Notes: generated from the letters alone by a model not told the origin. Counted from the first letter of the stretch, positions 25,452 through 34,147 are shown. The stretch is DNA of 64,000 bases from Nocardia cyriacigeorgica (GCF_005863245.1 NZ_VBUT01000005.1:248001-312000); one strand, 5' to 3'. Numbers and translations are program-made.

Positions 25452-26927
25452 GTGAGTGCGGTGGATCGGTGGCTGATAGCGCGTAGTGCCGACTTGCGAC
25501 CCACACCGGCGGACCGGGCGTTGCGCAAACTGAGCCGGATGGCCGACCGCAACCTGCTGTGGGTGGCCACCGCGGCCGCGATGTACCTGGTGGGTGACCG
25601 TGCACAACGCCGGGCGGCGGTGCGCGGGGTGCTCTCGGTCGGGCTGGCCAGCGGCATCGCCAACGGCATCGCCAAGCCGATGTTCCCGCGGCGCAGGCCG
25701 CCGGACGCGTCCGTGCCGTTCGTGCGCAGGCCCGTGAAACCGCCCTACTCGTCGTCGTTCCCGTCCGGGCATTCGGCGTCGGCGGCCGCGTTCGTCACCG
25801 GCGTCGCGCTCGAAGACCGCCGCGCCGCCGTCGCGGTGGCGCCGGTCGCGGTGGCCGTCGGCTACTCCCGCGTGCACATCGGGGTGCACTGGCCCTCCGA
25901 TGTGGTCGCTGGCGCGATGCTCGGCTCGGCGCTGGCGCTGGCCACCCGGCGCTGGTGGGCGGTGCGCGCCGGGGAACCGGCCACCATGGGGCCCACCGAG
26001 TCCACCACACCGCTGCCCGACGGCAAGGGGTTGCTGCTGGTGGTCAACCGCTCCTCCGGCCCGGGCAACGGCGACCAGCTCGACCCCCTCCGCGACAAAC
26101 TCCCCGGAGCTCAGATCCTCGAACTCGACCCGAGCGCCGACCTCGGCACGCAGATCGCCGAGCAGGTCCGCGCGGGTGGAGTGGTCGCACTCGGCGCGCT
26201 CGGCGGCGACGGCACCGTCTCCGGTGTCGCCGAAGCCGCCGTTCGCCACGATCTGCCGCTGGCGGTGTTCGCCGGGGGAACCCTCAACCATTTCGCGCGC
26301 GATCTCGGCGTCGACGATCCGGCCGCGACGGTGGCGGCGCTGGAATCGGGTGAGGTGATGCGGACCGATATCGCCCGGGTTCGCTTCGGCGGAGACGGTG
26401 AACGCACATTCGTCAACACCGCGAGCCTCGGCGGCTACCCGGATTTCGTGCGACTGCGCGAAAAGCTGGAATCGCGGCTCGGGAAATGGCCCGCCGCGGC
26501 CGTCGCGCTGCTGCGTGTGCTGTCGCGCGCGCAGCCGTTGCACGCGATCATCGACGGGGAGCGGGTCGAGATCTGGATGCTGTTCGTCGGCAACGGCACC
26601 TACGTGCCCGGCCACCAGATCCCGGCCGCACGCCCGCGACTGCACGGCGGCACCCTCGACGTCCGGTACCTGCGCGCGGATCTGCCGCTGTCGCGGACCC
26701 GGCTGATCTGGTCGACCATCACCGGCAGCCTGGAACATTCACACACCTACGTGCACCGGCGGGTGGCGCGGATGCGGGTGCAGGTGGTCGGCTCGGATGT
26801 CTCGCTGGCCACCGACGGCGAGGTCAACCACAGGGTGAAGGATCTGACCATCACCAGCGAAGCGGGTGCGCTCGGTGTCTTCCGGCCCTCGGAGACCGGC
26901 GTGATCGACGGCAACGGGCGGCGCTGA
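25452..26927 (+). CDS. PAP2 phosphatase-diacylglycerol kinase fusion
   Basis: Residues about 1-175 are a PAP2 phosphatase with all three motifs: KPMFPRRRPP, SFPSGHS and SRVHIGVHWPSD. Residues about 195-491 are a lipid kinase of the diacylglycerol kinase/YegS class, with GGDGTVSGVAE as the nucleotide-binding motif and AGGTLNHFARDLG. The fusion joins removal and addition of a lipid phosphate in one membrane protein and is known in actinobacteria. GTG at 25452 follows GAGGT. It is convergent with the HxlR gene, one base between the stops. Substrate could be phosphatidate, a prenyl phosphate or a phosphoglycolipid. Confidence 0.95.
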   Translation: MSAVDRWLIARSADLRPTPADRALRKLSRMADRNLLWVATAAAMYLVGDRAQRRAAVRGVLSVGLASGIANGIAKPMFPRRRPPDASVPFVRRPVKPPYSSSFPSGHSASAAAFVTGVALEDRRAAVAVAPVAVAVGYSRVHIGVHWPSDVVAGAMLGSALALATRRWWAVRAGEPATMGPTESTTPLPDGKGLLLVVNRSSGPGNGDQLDPLRDKLPGAQILELDPSADLGTQIAEQVRAGGVVALGALGGDGTVSGVAEAAVRHDLPLAVFAGGTLNHFARDLGVDDPAATVAALESGEVMRTDIARVRFGGDGERTFVNTASLGGYPDFVRLREKLESRLGKWPAAAVALLRVLSRAQPLHAIIDGERVEIWMLFVGNGTYVPGHQIPAARPRLHGGTLDVRYLRADLPLSRTRLIWSTITGSLEHSHTYVHRRVARMRVQVVGSDVSLATDGEVNHRVKDLTITSEAGALGVFRPSETGVIDGNGRR

Positions 26928-26928
26928 C

Positions 26929-27393
26929 CTACACCGGCCTGGCCGCGGGCCCGGCATGGGTGCGTGCTCGGTGCGGCCCTTCGACATCGTGTCCGGCCCG
27001 GCACCGGACCACCACCTCGACCGGTTCGTCGCAGTCGCGATGGCCGACCACGAGTGCGGGTCCTTCGGGGTCGGCGCAGTATCGGTCGCCCCATTGCAGT
27101 AGCGCGAGCAGGATCGGGTACAGGTCTGCGCCCTTGGCGGTGAGCCGGTACTCACGGCGGGTTCGGCTGCCCGATTCCCGATAGGGCACCGCATCGATGA
27201 CGCCCGCATCACGAAGTCTGGCCAGCCGGTTGGACAGCACCGACTCCGAGATGCCCGAATGCTGCCGGATCTGTTCGAAGCGGCGCACGCCGTTGAACAG
27301 CTCGCGCAGCACGATCATCGTCCACCGATCCCCGATGACATCCAGCGTGCGCTGCACCGAGCAGTTGGCGGTGCTGTACTCGAGCCACTCCAT
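26929..27393 (-). CDS. HxlR family transcriptional regulator
   Basis: The 154-aa protein begins MEWLEYSTANCSVQRTLDVIG and contains GDRWTMIVLRELFNGVRRFEQI and ISESVLSNRLARLRDAGVI, the winged-helix signature of HxlR regulators, with the usual redox- or aldehyde-sensitive N-terminal Cys (Cys11). ATG at 27393 gives the family length. It is divergent from a PaaI thioesterase gene, with 95 bp between, and that gap contains a perfect palindrome at 27447, so it probably represses the thioesterase gene and itself. Confidence 0.93.
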   Translation of the reverse strand: MEWLEYSTANCSVQRTLDVIGDRWTMIVLRELFNGVRRFEQIRQHSGISESVLSNRLARLRDAGVIDAVPYRESGSRTRREYRLTAKGADLYPILLALLQWGDRYCADPEGPALVVGHRDCDEPVEVVVRCRAGHDVEGPHRARTHAGPAARPV

Positions 27394-27418
27394 CGGACCA
27401 GCGTATCTGCCTTCGGAC

Positions 27419-27461
27419 TTGACAGTCAGCCGGTGAGCATGGCTAGCTTTCATATTGAAAG
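27419..27461 (+). promoter_or_regulatory. Promoter and HxlR operator-like palindrome
   Basis: CTTTCA-TAT-TGAAAG at 27447-27461 is a perfect 15-bp inverted repeat in the gap between hxlR and the thioesterase gene. TTGACA at 27419-27424 could be a -35 box; a plausible -10 (TAGCTT, 27444-27449) then overlaps the palindrome, which would give simple repression. Confidence 0.55.
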
Positions 27462-27488
27462 TCAGATGACCGACGTCAGGAGCATCGC

Positions 27489-27923
27489 ATGCCGGATCCC
27501 GCAACCGTGCCGCAGGAAGTGGCGGGTGTGGACCTCACCAACGCCAGTCGGTTCGTCGCAGCGAGCGGACTCGTGATCGAGGATCTGTCGGGTTCGAGAG
27601 TCTCCGGCCACGTCGAACTCGGCGTCGATCACCACACCCCGTGGGGCGTGGTGCACGGCGGGGTGTACGCGACGATCGTGGAGACCGCGGCCAGCGTCGG
27701 CGCCAGCACTGCGGTGGCCGACCGCGGCGAATTCGCGGTCGGTGTGCACAATGCCACCGATTTCCTGCGACCGGCGACCGAATGCCGGGCATCGGTGACG
27801 GCCGAACCCCTCCATCAGGGCCGCACCCAGCAGTTGTGGCAAGTTGTCATCACCGATGACGCGACCGGCAAAACCCTCGCGCGTGGGCAGGTGCGGTTGC
27901 AGAACGTGCCGCTGCCGAGCTGA
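27489..27923 (+). CDS. PaaI-family hotdog thioesterase
   Basis: The 144-aa protein has the hotdog-fold pattern GVVHGGVYATIVETAAS, which carries the HGG substrate and CoA site and the acidic residue on the central helix, then FLRPATECRASVTAEPLHQGR. These enzymes hydrolyse aryl- or acyl-CoA esters. Start ATG at 27489 has AGGAGCATCGC upstream. It is divergent from the HxlR regulator, and such pairs often respond to aromatic compounds or thiol stress. No other pathway genes adjoin it. Confidence 0.92.
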   Translation: MPDPATVPQEVAGVDLTNASRFVAASGLVIEDLSGSRVSGHVELGVDHHTPWGVVHGGVYATIVETAASVGASTAVADRGEFAVGVHNATDFLRPATECRASVTAEPLHQGRTQQLWQVVITDDATGKTLARGQVRLQNVPLPS

Positions 27924-28024
27924 CACCAACCGGGGCGGGTACTGCCGCGTCATCGCGGGGCCATGGCATGCCTGCTCACCGGCGGGTCCGGCGCCGTGCA
28001 GCCGGCTGCGCATAAGGTGGGCGG

Positions 28025-28720
28025 ATGGTGTGGGTGGCGGTCGTGCTTGCGGTGCTGGCGGTGGCGCTGACCTGGTTCGTGCTGCATGGCGATGCCGAGG
28101 CAGTGGTGGACGTGCCGATCATGGACTGGGTCGTCGCCCACCGCGTCGACGCGCTGACCCCGGCCGCGAAGGTGATCACCCACTCCGGCGGCACCATCGC
28201 GATGTGGTCGGCGGCGATCCTCGCGTGCGCGGTGCTGGCCAAGCGCCGCCAGTGGCCCGAGGTCACGCTGGTCGCGGTCACCGGGGCAGGGTCGGCGTTG
28301 CTGATTCCGCTGCTCAAATCGGTGATCGACCGCGAACGCCCACCGGTGGCGGACCGGCTGGTCACCGTCACCAGCCACTCGTACCCGTCCGGGCACGCCC
28401 TCGGTTCGGCGGTCGTCGTCGGCGTCATCGCCGCCGTCGTCATCGCCACCCTGCACCGGCCCGGCCCACGCTCGGCCGTGGCCGCGGCCGCCGCGACCTT
28501 CGTGGTGCTGGTCGGCCTGTCCCGCGTCTACCTCGGCGTGCACTGGCCCACTGACGTCCTCGCCGGCTGGACCATCGGCCTGCTCTGGCTGACCATCATG
28601 CTCACCGGCTACGCCCGCTACCGGCGCACATTGCCGCCGGTCCCGGAGGCTGAACAGGCCCCGGCGGCCGCCGCCCCTGCCGAGTGGAAGGCGAGCGCGG
28701 AGCGTAGCGCCGATACCTAG
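28025..28720 (+). CDS. PAP2 family phosphatase, membrane protein
   Basis: The 231-aa protein has an N-terminal membrane helix and the PAP2 motifs KSVIDRERPP, SYPSGHALGS and SRVYLGVHWPTDV in order, with several helices between them. Enzymes of this class remove phosphate from lipid phosphates such as undecaprenyl pyrophosphate or phosphatidate at the outer membrane face. It is the second PAP2 protein within 3 kb, but is not fused to a kinase. The C-terminal 30 residues are Ala/Pro-rich. It is convergent with the PLP operon, with 24 bp between the stops. Confidence 0.92.
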   Translation: MVWVAVVLAVLAVALTWFVLHGDAEAVVDVPIMDWVVAHRVDALTPAAKVITHSGGTIAMWSAAILACAVLAKRRQWPEVTLVAVTGAGSALLIPLLKSVIDRERPPVADRLVTVTSHSYPSGHALGSAVVVGVIAAVVIATLHRPGPRSAVAAAAATFVVLVGLSRVYLGVHWPTDVLAGWTIGLLWLTIMLTGYARYRRTLPPVPEAEQAPAAAAPAEWKASAERSADT

Positions 28721-28744
28721 CGGTGTCCCCGACCAGCCCGAACC

Positions 28745-30064
28745 TCAGCTCCCGCGTTCCAGCGGCAACCCCGCGTCCCGCCAGGCGATCACCCCACCGT
28801 CGAGGCTGTATGCCCGATGCCCGGTGCGCTGGATGGTGGCGGCGAAGTGGCGGGACAGGTCGCCCGTGGGACAGATGAACACCACCGGCCGGGACACGGA
28901 GAACGGGGTGGCGTGGGTGAGCAGGTCGGCCAGGTGATCGTCGGGGATATTCAGCGATCCGGGAACGTGGCCGATCCGGTAGGCCATCGCGCCCCTGGTG
29001 TCCACCAGCACCGGGTGCTCGGTGCTATTCAGTTCGGCGAGTTCGGCGGGCGTGAGAACCGGCACGGCGGCCAGCTCCTGGGGTGTCGGGGTGTAGCGCC
29101 GGTTCGTACCGCCGAACAGGTCGGGCCTGCGTTTCTTGATATAGGACAGATACGGTTCGATCCGATCGCAGACGACGATCACCGCCACGATCGGCTCGGC
29201 GCCGGAACGATCCAAGGCGGCGAGGCTGTCCACGGCCGCCGCGTACGCCGCCCCGCTCGTCGGGCCCGCGAGCACTCCGTATCCGTGGGCCAGGGTCAGC
29301 GTCGCCTCGATCGCGCGGGCGGAATCCACGGTGACGATGCGGTCGTAGAAATCGGGCTGGAACAGCCCCACATCCCACATCTCGTGTTCGGAACGGATCC
29401 CTGGGATGAAGTCCGACCGCTCCGACACCACGGCGATGGTGCGCAGCTCCGGATGATGTTTGCGCAGGTAGGTGGCGGTGCCGCGGGTCGATCCGGTGGT
29501 GCCGAGGCCGCCGACGAGGTAGTCGACGCGGTCGATGCCCGCGGTGGCGAGGTCCTCGTGGATCTCGCGGCCGGTGCCGTCGTGGTGGGCCTGCACGTTC
29601 TTGTCGTTGGTGTACTGGGACGGATGATGGAACGCGCCCGGCCGCTCCGCCATCGTCGCTTCGATCACCGAATACACGTCGTTGGGCGTGGTCGGATCGG
29701 GACATTCGGACAGGCCGGGCAGTTCCACGATCTCGGTGCCGAGCAGGCGAAGCAGATCCCGCACCTCCTCGACCTTGATCCGGTTCGTCACCGCCCGCAA
29801 CCCGACACCGTGCACCGCGCCCAGTAGCCGCAAGGCCTTGGCGGTATTGCCGCTCGAGGCCTCGATGAGCGTGCGCCCCTCCTCGGCGAGGCCGGGGAGC
29901 TCGTCCCGGATCATCGCCCACGCCACCCGGTCTTTGACCGAACCGAACGGGTTGTGGGACTCCAGCTTCGCGTACAGCTGCACACCGTCGAGCCCGTGCA
30001 CTGCCGGGTCCAGGCGCAGCAGGGGAGTGTTGCCGATGAGTTCGGCGATGTGGTCGTAGGGCAT
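28745..30064 (-). CDS. Cysteine synthase-like PLP enzyme fused to rhodanese domain
   Basis: Residues about 1-330 are a fold-II cysteine synthase: NPFGSVKDR carries the PLP lysine (Lys44), EASSGNTAKAL binds substrate and GGLGTTGSTRG is the phosphate loop. The usual late SGERYLST segment reads CDRIEPYLSYI, so the substrate may not be O-acetylserine. Residues about 345-439 are a rhodanese with VDTRGAMAYRIGHVPG and an intact active-site Cys (Cys398) in ICPTGDLSR. The fusion suggests persulfide sulfur is passed to the synthase site. It is the last gene of a four-gene unit; its ATG overlaps the preceding stop by one base (TGATG). Confidence 0.92.
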   Translation of the reverse strand: MPYDHIAELIGNTPLLRLDPAVHGLDGVQLYAKLESHNPFGSVKDRVAWAMIRDELPGLAEEGRTLIEASSGNTAKALRLLGAVHGVGLRAVTNRIKVEEVRDLLRLLGTEIVELPGLSECPDPTTPNDVYSVIEATMAERPGAFHHPSQYTNDKNVQAHHDGTGREIHEDLATAGIDRVDYLVGGLGTTGSTRGTATYLRKHHPELRTIAVVSERSDFIPGIRSEHEMWDVGLFQPDFYDRIVTVDSARAIEATLTLAHGYGVLAGPTSGAAYAAAVDSLAALDRSGAEPIVAVIVVCDRIEPYLSYIKKRRPDLFGGTNRRYTPTPQELAAVPVLTPAELAELNSTEHPVLVDTRGAMAYRIGHVPGSLNIPDDHLADLLTHATPFSVSRPVVFICPTGDLSRHFAATIQRTGHRAYSLDGGVIAWRDAGLPLERGS

Positions 30065-31506
30065 CACCGCACCTCCGAGAGTCCAGCCGCGGATTCGGCG
30101 CGGAACGCCGCATCGGCGCACACCTGGAACCCGCTGCCGTCGCGGGTGACCGCGACCTTCGCGGCGGGCGGGCGCATCGACGCCGTCGCCGCCGACAGAT
30201 CCATGTGGTAGGCGGCGGTATTCGGGAACACCACCCGATCTCCCGGGCGCGGCAGCCAGGGGAGGGAGACGAGGCGGTTGGTGATCAGATCTCGCTCCAA
30301 ACACAGCCGCCCCGCGAAAAACACCTGTACCGCGACCGGATCCCGCACCTCGCGCGCGTCACCGGGCAGCACCAGCGGATCGACCATGACCTCCTGATCG
30401 GCCGGGGTCACCGCGTCCCGGCTGATGTCGAGATCCACCAGCACCGAGCCGTCCGCGGCTTCCTTCACCACCTCGACCGCCGCCACCGTGATCCCGGCGT
30501 GGTCGACGAGCGCTTTCCCCGGTTCCAGCCACAGCTCGAGCAGATTGTCGGCCGCCACCTGCGCGACCGTCCGCCCACCGTGCCGCTCCAGGGGCGCATC
30601 CAGCAACTCCGCCAGCATGTGGTCGGCGGCAATGGTATTGGCGTACTTGTGGAACACCGGCACCCCGCGCACCGCGCCGCCGTCGACCTGATAGCCGAAG
30701 GTGGTGTTGCCCCAGCTCATCGGCGCGCCCAGACCGGCGAGCGAGTCGCGCAGCGCGCGCACGTACCGGTCGAAATCCGTGGCGTCAGCGGTGAATACCT
30801 GGCGCAGTCCGCCACCGATATCGAGCACCGAGGGTGTCAGTCCGTGCTCGTAGGCGCGTTCGATCAGCGTCAGGCAGTCATCGAAGGCACGCACCCGTTC
30901 GCCGACATCGCCGGAATCGAGATGGAACGCGAAGCCGCGCAGGTCGATTCGGTCGCGATGCGCGGCCAGCGTCCGTAGCGCCCGATCCATACGCGCCAAT
31001 GGAATGCCGAAGCGGCTCACCCGCGCCGGATCGAACCCGGACACCCGCACCAGCACCGGAACCGGCGGGCCGCCCACCGCGAGTTCGGTGATCATCTCCA
31101 GCTCCCACTGGTTGTCCACATTCACCGTGACACCCGCCTCGATCAGCTGCCGGAGAAATCCGGCGCCCTTGGGACCGGTGGCCTCGATTCGCCCCGGCGC
31201 GAACCCGCCGCGTCGCGCACTGGCCAGTTCTCCGGCCGAGGCCACGTCGATGCCGATGCCCGCGTCGGCGGCGGCCCGGACGAAGGCGTGGGCCTGGTTC
31301 ACCTTGTGCGCGTAGCAGATACGGTAGGGGAGCTGCCGGTCGTTCAGCACACCCTGGAGCCGGCCGAGGTTCTGCTCGAAAACCTGAGGAAACACGACGT
31401 TCAGCGGGGAGCCGTACCGCGCCAGCGCCGCCTCCAGGCTCGCGCGTTCGGCGAGGAACTCCCGCACCATCGGATCGATCAGGCCGGGCAGGGCGGGTGC
31501 GGTCAT
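30064..31506 (-). CDS. Fold-III PLP decarboxylase (Orn/Dap/Arg decarboxylase 2 type)
   Basis: The 480-aa protein has CYAHKVNQAHA with the PLP lysine (Lys68), FHLDSGDVG (His195), DIGGGL at 229-234 for PLP phosphate and FAGRLCLERD, where Cys and Asp match the CxxxD active-site pattern of diaminopimelate decarboxylase. Members decarboxylate diaminopimelate, ornithine, lysine or conjugates made in siderophore pathways. It resembles the Y4yA-type group rather than housekeeping LysA, in part because of its context. Its start overlaps the stop of the HMA-domain gene by four bases (ATGA), and its stop overlaps the cysteine synthase start. The substrate is unknown. Confidence 0.88.
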   Translation of the reverse strand: MTAPALPGLIDPMVREFLAERASLEAALARYGSPLNVVFPQVFEQNLGRLQGVLNDRQLPYRICYAHKVNQAHAFVRAAADAGIGIDVASAGELASARRGGFAPGRIEATGPKGAGFLRQLIEAGVTVNVDNQWELEMITELAVGGPPVPVLVRVSGFDPARVSRFGIPLARMDRALRTLAAHRDRIDLRGFAFHLDSGDVGERVRAFDDCLTLIERAYEHGLTPSVLDIGGGLRQVFTADATDFDRYVRALRDSLAGLGAPMSWGNTTFGYQVDGGAVRGVPVFHKYANTIAADHMLAELLDAPLERHGGRTVAQVAADNLLELWLEPGKALVDHAGITVAAVEVVKEAADGSVLVDLDISRDAVTPADQEVMVDPLVLPGDAREVRDPVAVQVFFAGRLCLERDLITNRLVSLPWLPRPGDRVVFPNTAAYHMDLSAATASMRPPAAKVAVTRDGSGFQVCADAAFRAESAAGLSEVR

Positions 31507-32813
31507 CGACCGGAATCCGCAGCCGCGGCCGGTTCACCCGCACCGGCCTCGGTCTGCGCGGGCACCACCGACGGGTTGTATCCGCCGTCGCGCAACGCCT
31601 CGAACGCGCGCACCCGATTACGGGGACTGCGGAACTCGGCCACCACCCGCTTGCTGACCAGATCGATCTCAGACACCCGGATATCCATCGATTCCAGCAC
31701 GCCCCCGATGGTGCGCACGCAGTGTTTGCAGGTCATATCCGGGACATAGAAGACCTGATCGTCGGCCGCGATCGGTCCGTCACCGTCGAGCCGGTCCAGC
31801 TCGTGCGGCACCGCCCCGATGGTGAGGTCGGCGTGGATCCGGACGAAAGCGGCCACGACCTGCTCGGCCACCACCGGCAGGATGCTGTAGTGCTCGTCGC
31901 CGATCCTGTGCGGCATGGCGGCCAGACACGCAGGCCGCGCACCCGAGGGCAGCAGCGCGTACTGACGGGAGATGAGATCGAGGTCGTCGTGGTACTTCTC
32001 GATCGCCTCGGTCACGGTGAGACCTTCCTGCCCGGTGGCGCGCCGCATCACCGTGTGCGCGTCGGCGATGGTGGCGTCCTTCATCGCGCGCAGCACGGCG
32101 ACGGTGTCGGCCGAATACCGCACCGTCGCATCCGGCTGGGCGCGCAACATCACCGGGATCATGCCGCGCCGGTAGGTGGAAGCTTGCAGCTCCCAGTACC
32201 AGCGGGTCGCGACGGCGGCGAAAATGCCGGATCCGAGCAGGCCGTGTGCGAACTCGGCGCCGTCACGGTACGGGGTCTGCCGGGCGAGCAGCGCGTGCTG
32301 GGCCAGCGCCCGCCCGGTGGCCTCGATGCCGACCCGGAAGATCTCGATCGGTTCGTGGTCGGTCGTGGTCCCGTCGAGCAGCGCCCGCGCCGCGGCATCC
32401 AACCTCGAGATGCGTTCGGCCAGCGCATGGTTGGCCGCCAGCCGATCCCACAGCTCCAGCACGGCCTCGCGGGCGGCGATCGGCATGATCGGGCCGAGAC
32501 CGTCGTCGCGGTAGTGGCCGGTATTGGGGATGCCGTGGCTGTCGGTCCAGGTGATCCGATGGGTGGCCGTCGTGACCTGATCCGGGCGGCACGGCCGCAT
32601 GAACCGCTCCAGATACATCCGCTGCGAGACCGTCAGGCGATGGCCCGGCTCGGGTGTCAGCGGTGTGCTTGTGTACTCGATGTGCCGCGGCCGTGCCGGG
32701 GCAGCAGGGGCGAACAGGCCCGGCTGGGCGAGTTCGGCGAGGACCCGGGAGGCGCCCCTGCGGTCGTAGCGGGGCGGGGGGACGGCACCGGTCTCCGTCG
32801 GTGCTTCCGTCAT
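31503..32813 (-). CDS. Unknown protein with C-terminal heavy-metal-associated domain
   Basis: Residues about 355-420 form an HMA domain with DMTCKHCVRTI, whose Cys362 and Cys365 are the metal-binding pair of copper chaperones. The first about 340 residues are mostly helical, with conserved-looking features such as ITWTDSHGIPNTGHYRDDGL, ATRWYWELQAS and EKYHDDLDLISRQ. I recognise no family for them; several His, Asp and Glu could bind metal but no diiron pattern is clear. No membrane helix or signal peptide. It is coupled on both sides by ATGA overlaps. A metal-dependent enzyme or metal-delivery partner for the PLP pathway is possible. Confidence 0.8.
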   Translation of the reverse strand: MTEAPTETGAVPPPRYDRRGASRVLAELAQPGLFAPAAPARPRHIEYTSTPLTPEPGHRLTVSQRMYLERFMRPCRPDQVTTATHRITWTDSHGIPNTGHYRDDGLGPIMPIAAREAVLELWDRLAANHALAERISRLDAAARALLDGTTTDHEPIEIFRVGIEATGRALAQHALLARQTPYRDGAEFAHGLLGSGIFAAVATRWYWELQASTYRRGMIPVMLRAQPDATVRYSADTVAVLRAMKDATIADAHTVMRRATGQEGLTVTEAIEKYHDDLDLISRQYALLPSGARPACLAAMPHRIGDEHYSILPVVAEQVVAAFVRIHADLTIGAVPHELDRLDGDGPIAADDQVFYVPDMTCKHCVRTIGGVLESMDIRVSEIDLVSKRVVAEFRSPRNRVRAFEALRDGGYNPSVVPAQTEAGAGEPAAAADSGR

Positions 32814-34102
32814 AGGACCTCCTCGGCGATCTGGCGGACGCAGTCGGTGAAACGATCGATCTCGGTGCCGGTGTTGTAGATCTGGGTGCTGACCCGCACC
32901 GATTCCGCCTCGGCCGCCCCGTCGGACGGGTCGGCGGGCACGCAGTGGGCGCCGGTGCGGACCATGAAACCGGATTCGGCCAGCACGAAACCGAGGTCGC
33001 GTGCGGAGATCCCTTCGAGGGTGAACGAGGCGATCCCGTAGCCCTTCGCGCAGGGCGCGTGCGCGGGGCCGGGCAGCAAGCGCACGCCGGGCACCGTGCG
33101 CAGGCCGTCGACGAGCCGCAGGGTGAGATCGCGATTATGCTCGGCGATCGCCGTCATCCCGAACGACTCGAGGACCTCGAGCGCGGCGCCCAGTGCGAGC
33201 AGGGCCGCGATGTCGGGAGTTCCGCCCTCGAGCAGGCCGGGCATCCCCGCCGACGCCGAGCCTCCGGGCCCGGAGCCACCGCCCGGCAGGAATGGGATCA
33301 ACTGGTCGTGGACCCGGCGGTGGCAGTACAGGACTCCGGCTCCGGGCGCGCCGAACATCTTGTGGGCGGCGAACACCGCGAAGTCGGCGCCGAACTCGGC
33401 GACGTCCACCGGGAGATGCCCGCCGCTCTGGCTGCAGTCGAAACACAGCAGCACCCGCTCCGGAATCCGGTCGCGCAATTCCTCGAGCGTGGTCACCGCG
33501 CCGTAGACGTGATGCAGGTGGCTGGTGGTGATCAACCGCGTCCGCGGACCGATCTTGGCCGCGATATCGGCGACGTCGGCCTCACCGAGTGCGGTCATCC
33601 GGTACGGCACCAGCTCGATCCGCCTGCCGAACCGGGCCATGATCGCGCGCAGATGCTTCCAGGGCAGCACGTTGGCGGCGTGATCGCGCGGATTGAACAG
33701 GATCTGATCGCCGTCGTCGAGCGCTGCCAGGCCCCACGACAGCGCAACGGCATTGAGTGCGGCGGTGGCGCCGGCGGTGAACACCACCTCGTCGGTGTGC
33801 GCAGCCCCGATGAAACCGGCCATCCGCTCGCGCACCTGCGCGATCCGTCCGGTGAGCACCGTGGACCAGCGATAGCTTCCGCGCCCGGCGTTGGCGGTGT
33901 GCGCGCGGTGATAGCCGGTGACCGCGTCGATCACCGGCCACGGCTTCTGGGTGGTGGCCGCGCTGTCGAGATACACCTCGCCGGTGTCGTCCAGCGACGG
34001 GAACAGAGCGCGCGCGGTGTCGATCGTCCGGCGGGCCGGTGCGGGCCGAGGGTCGCGGTCCTGGTCCGGAGCCGGGTTCGACGTTCGCGTAGGTGACCCC
34101 AC
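32810..34102 (-). CDS. SufS/CsdA-like cysteine desulfurase (class V aminotransferase fold)
   Basis: The 430-aa protein has DSAATTQKP near the start, FAAHKMFGAPG with the PLP lysine (Lys248) and RTGAHCVPA near the end, where Cys387 matches the persulfide-forming cysteine of type II desulfurases. It should release sulfur from cysteine as an enzyme persulfide. No SufU, SufE or Fe-S cluster genes adjoin, so housekeeping Fe-S assembly is unlikely. It is the first gene of the four-gene unit, and its stop overlaps the next start (ATGA). The rhodanese domain at the other end of the unit is a likely acceptor. The promoter gap at 34103-34277 has two inverted repeats. Confidence 0.9.
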   Translation of the reverse strand: MGSPTRTSNPAPDQDRDPRPAPARRTIDTARALFPSLDDTGEVYLDSAATTQKPWPVIDAVTGYHRAHTANAGRGSYRWSTVLTGRIAQVRERMAGFIGAAHTDEVVFTAGATAALNAVALSWGLAALDDGDQILFNPRDHAANVLPWKHLRAIMARFGRRIELVPYRMTALGEADVADIAAKIGPRTRLITTSHLHHVYGAVTTLEELRDRIPERVLLCFDCSQSGGHLPVDVAEFGADFAVFAAHKMFGAPGAGVLYCHRRVHDQLIPFLPGGGSGPGGSASAGMPGLLEGGTPDIAALLALGAALEVLESFGMTAIAEHNRDLTLRLVDGLRTVPGVRLLPGPAHAPCAKGYGIASFTLEGISARDLGFVLAESGFMVRTGAHCVPADPSDGAAEAESVRVSTQIYNTGTEIDRFTDCVRQIAEEVL

Positions 34103-34132
34103 CGTGCCGCTCCCTCCGCCGGACGCGCTGAA

Positions 34133-34147
34133 TATCGCTCAACGATA
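34133..34147. promoter_or_regulatory. Inverted repeat upstream of the PLP operon
   Basis: TATCG-CTCAA-CGATA has perfect 5-bp arms and lies 31 bp upstream of the desulfurase start, in the gap shared with the divergent PNPOx-like gene. Confidence 0.4.
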
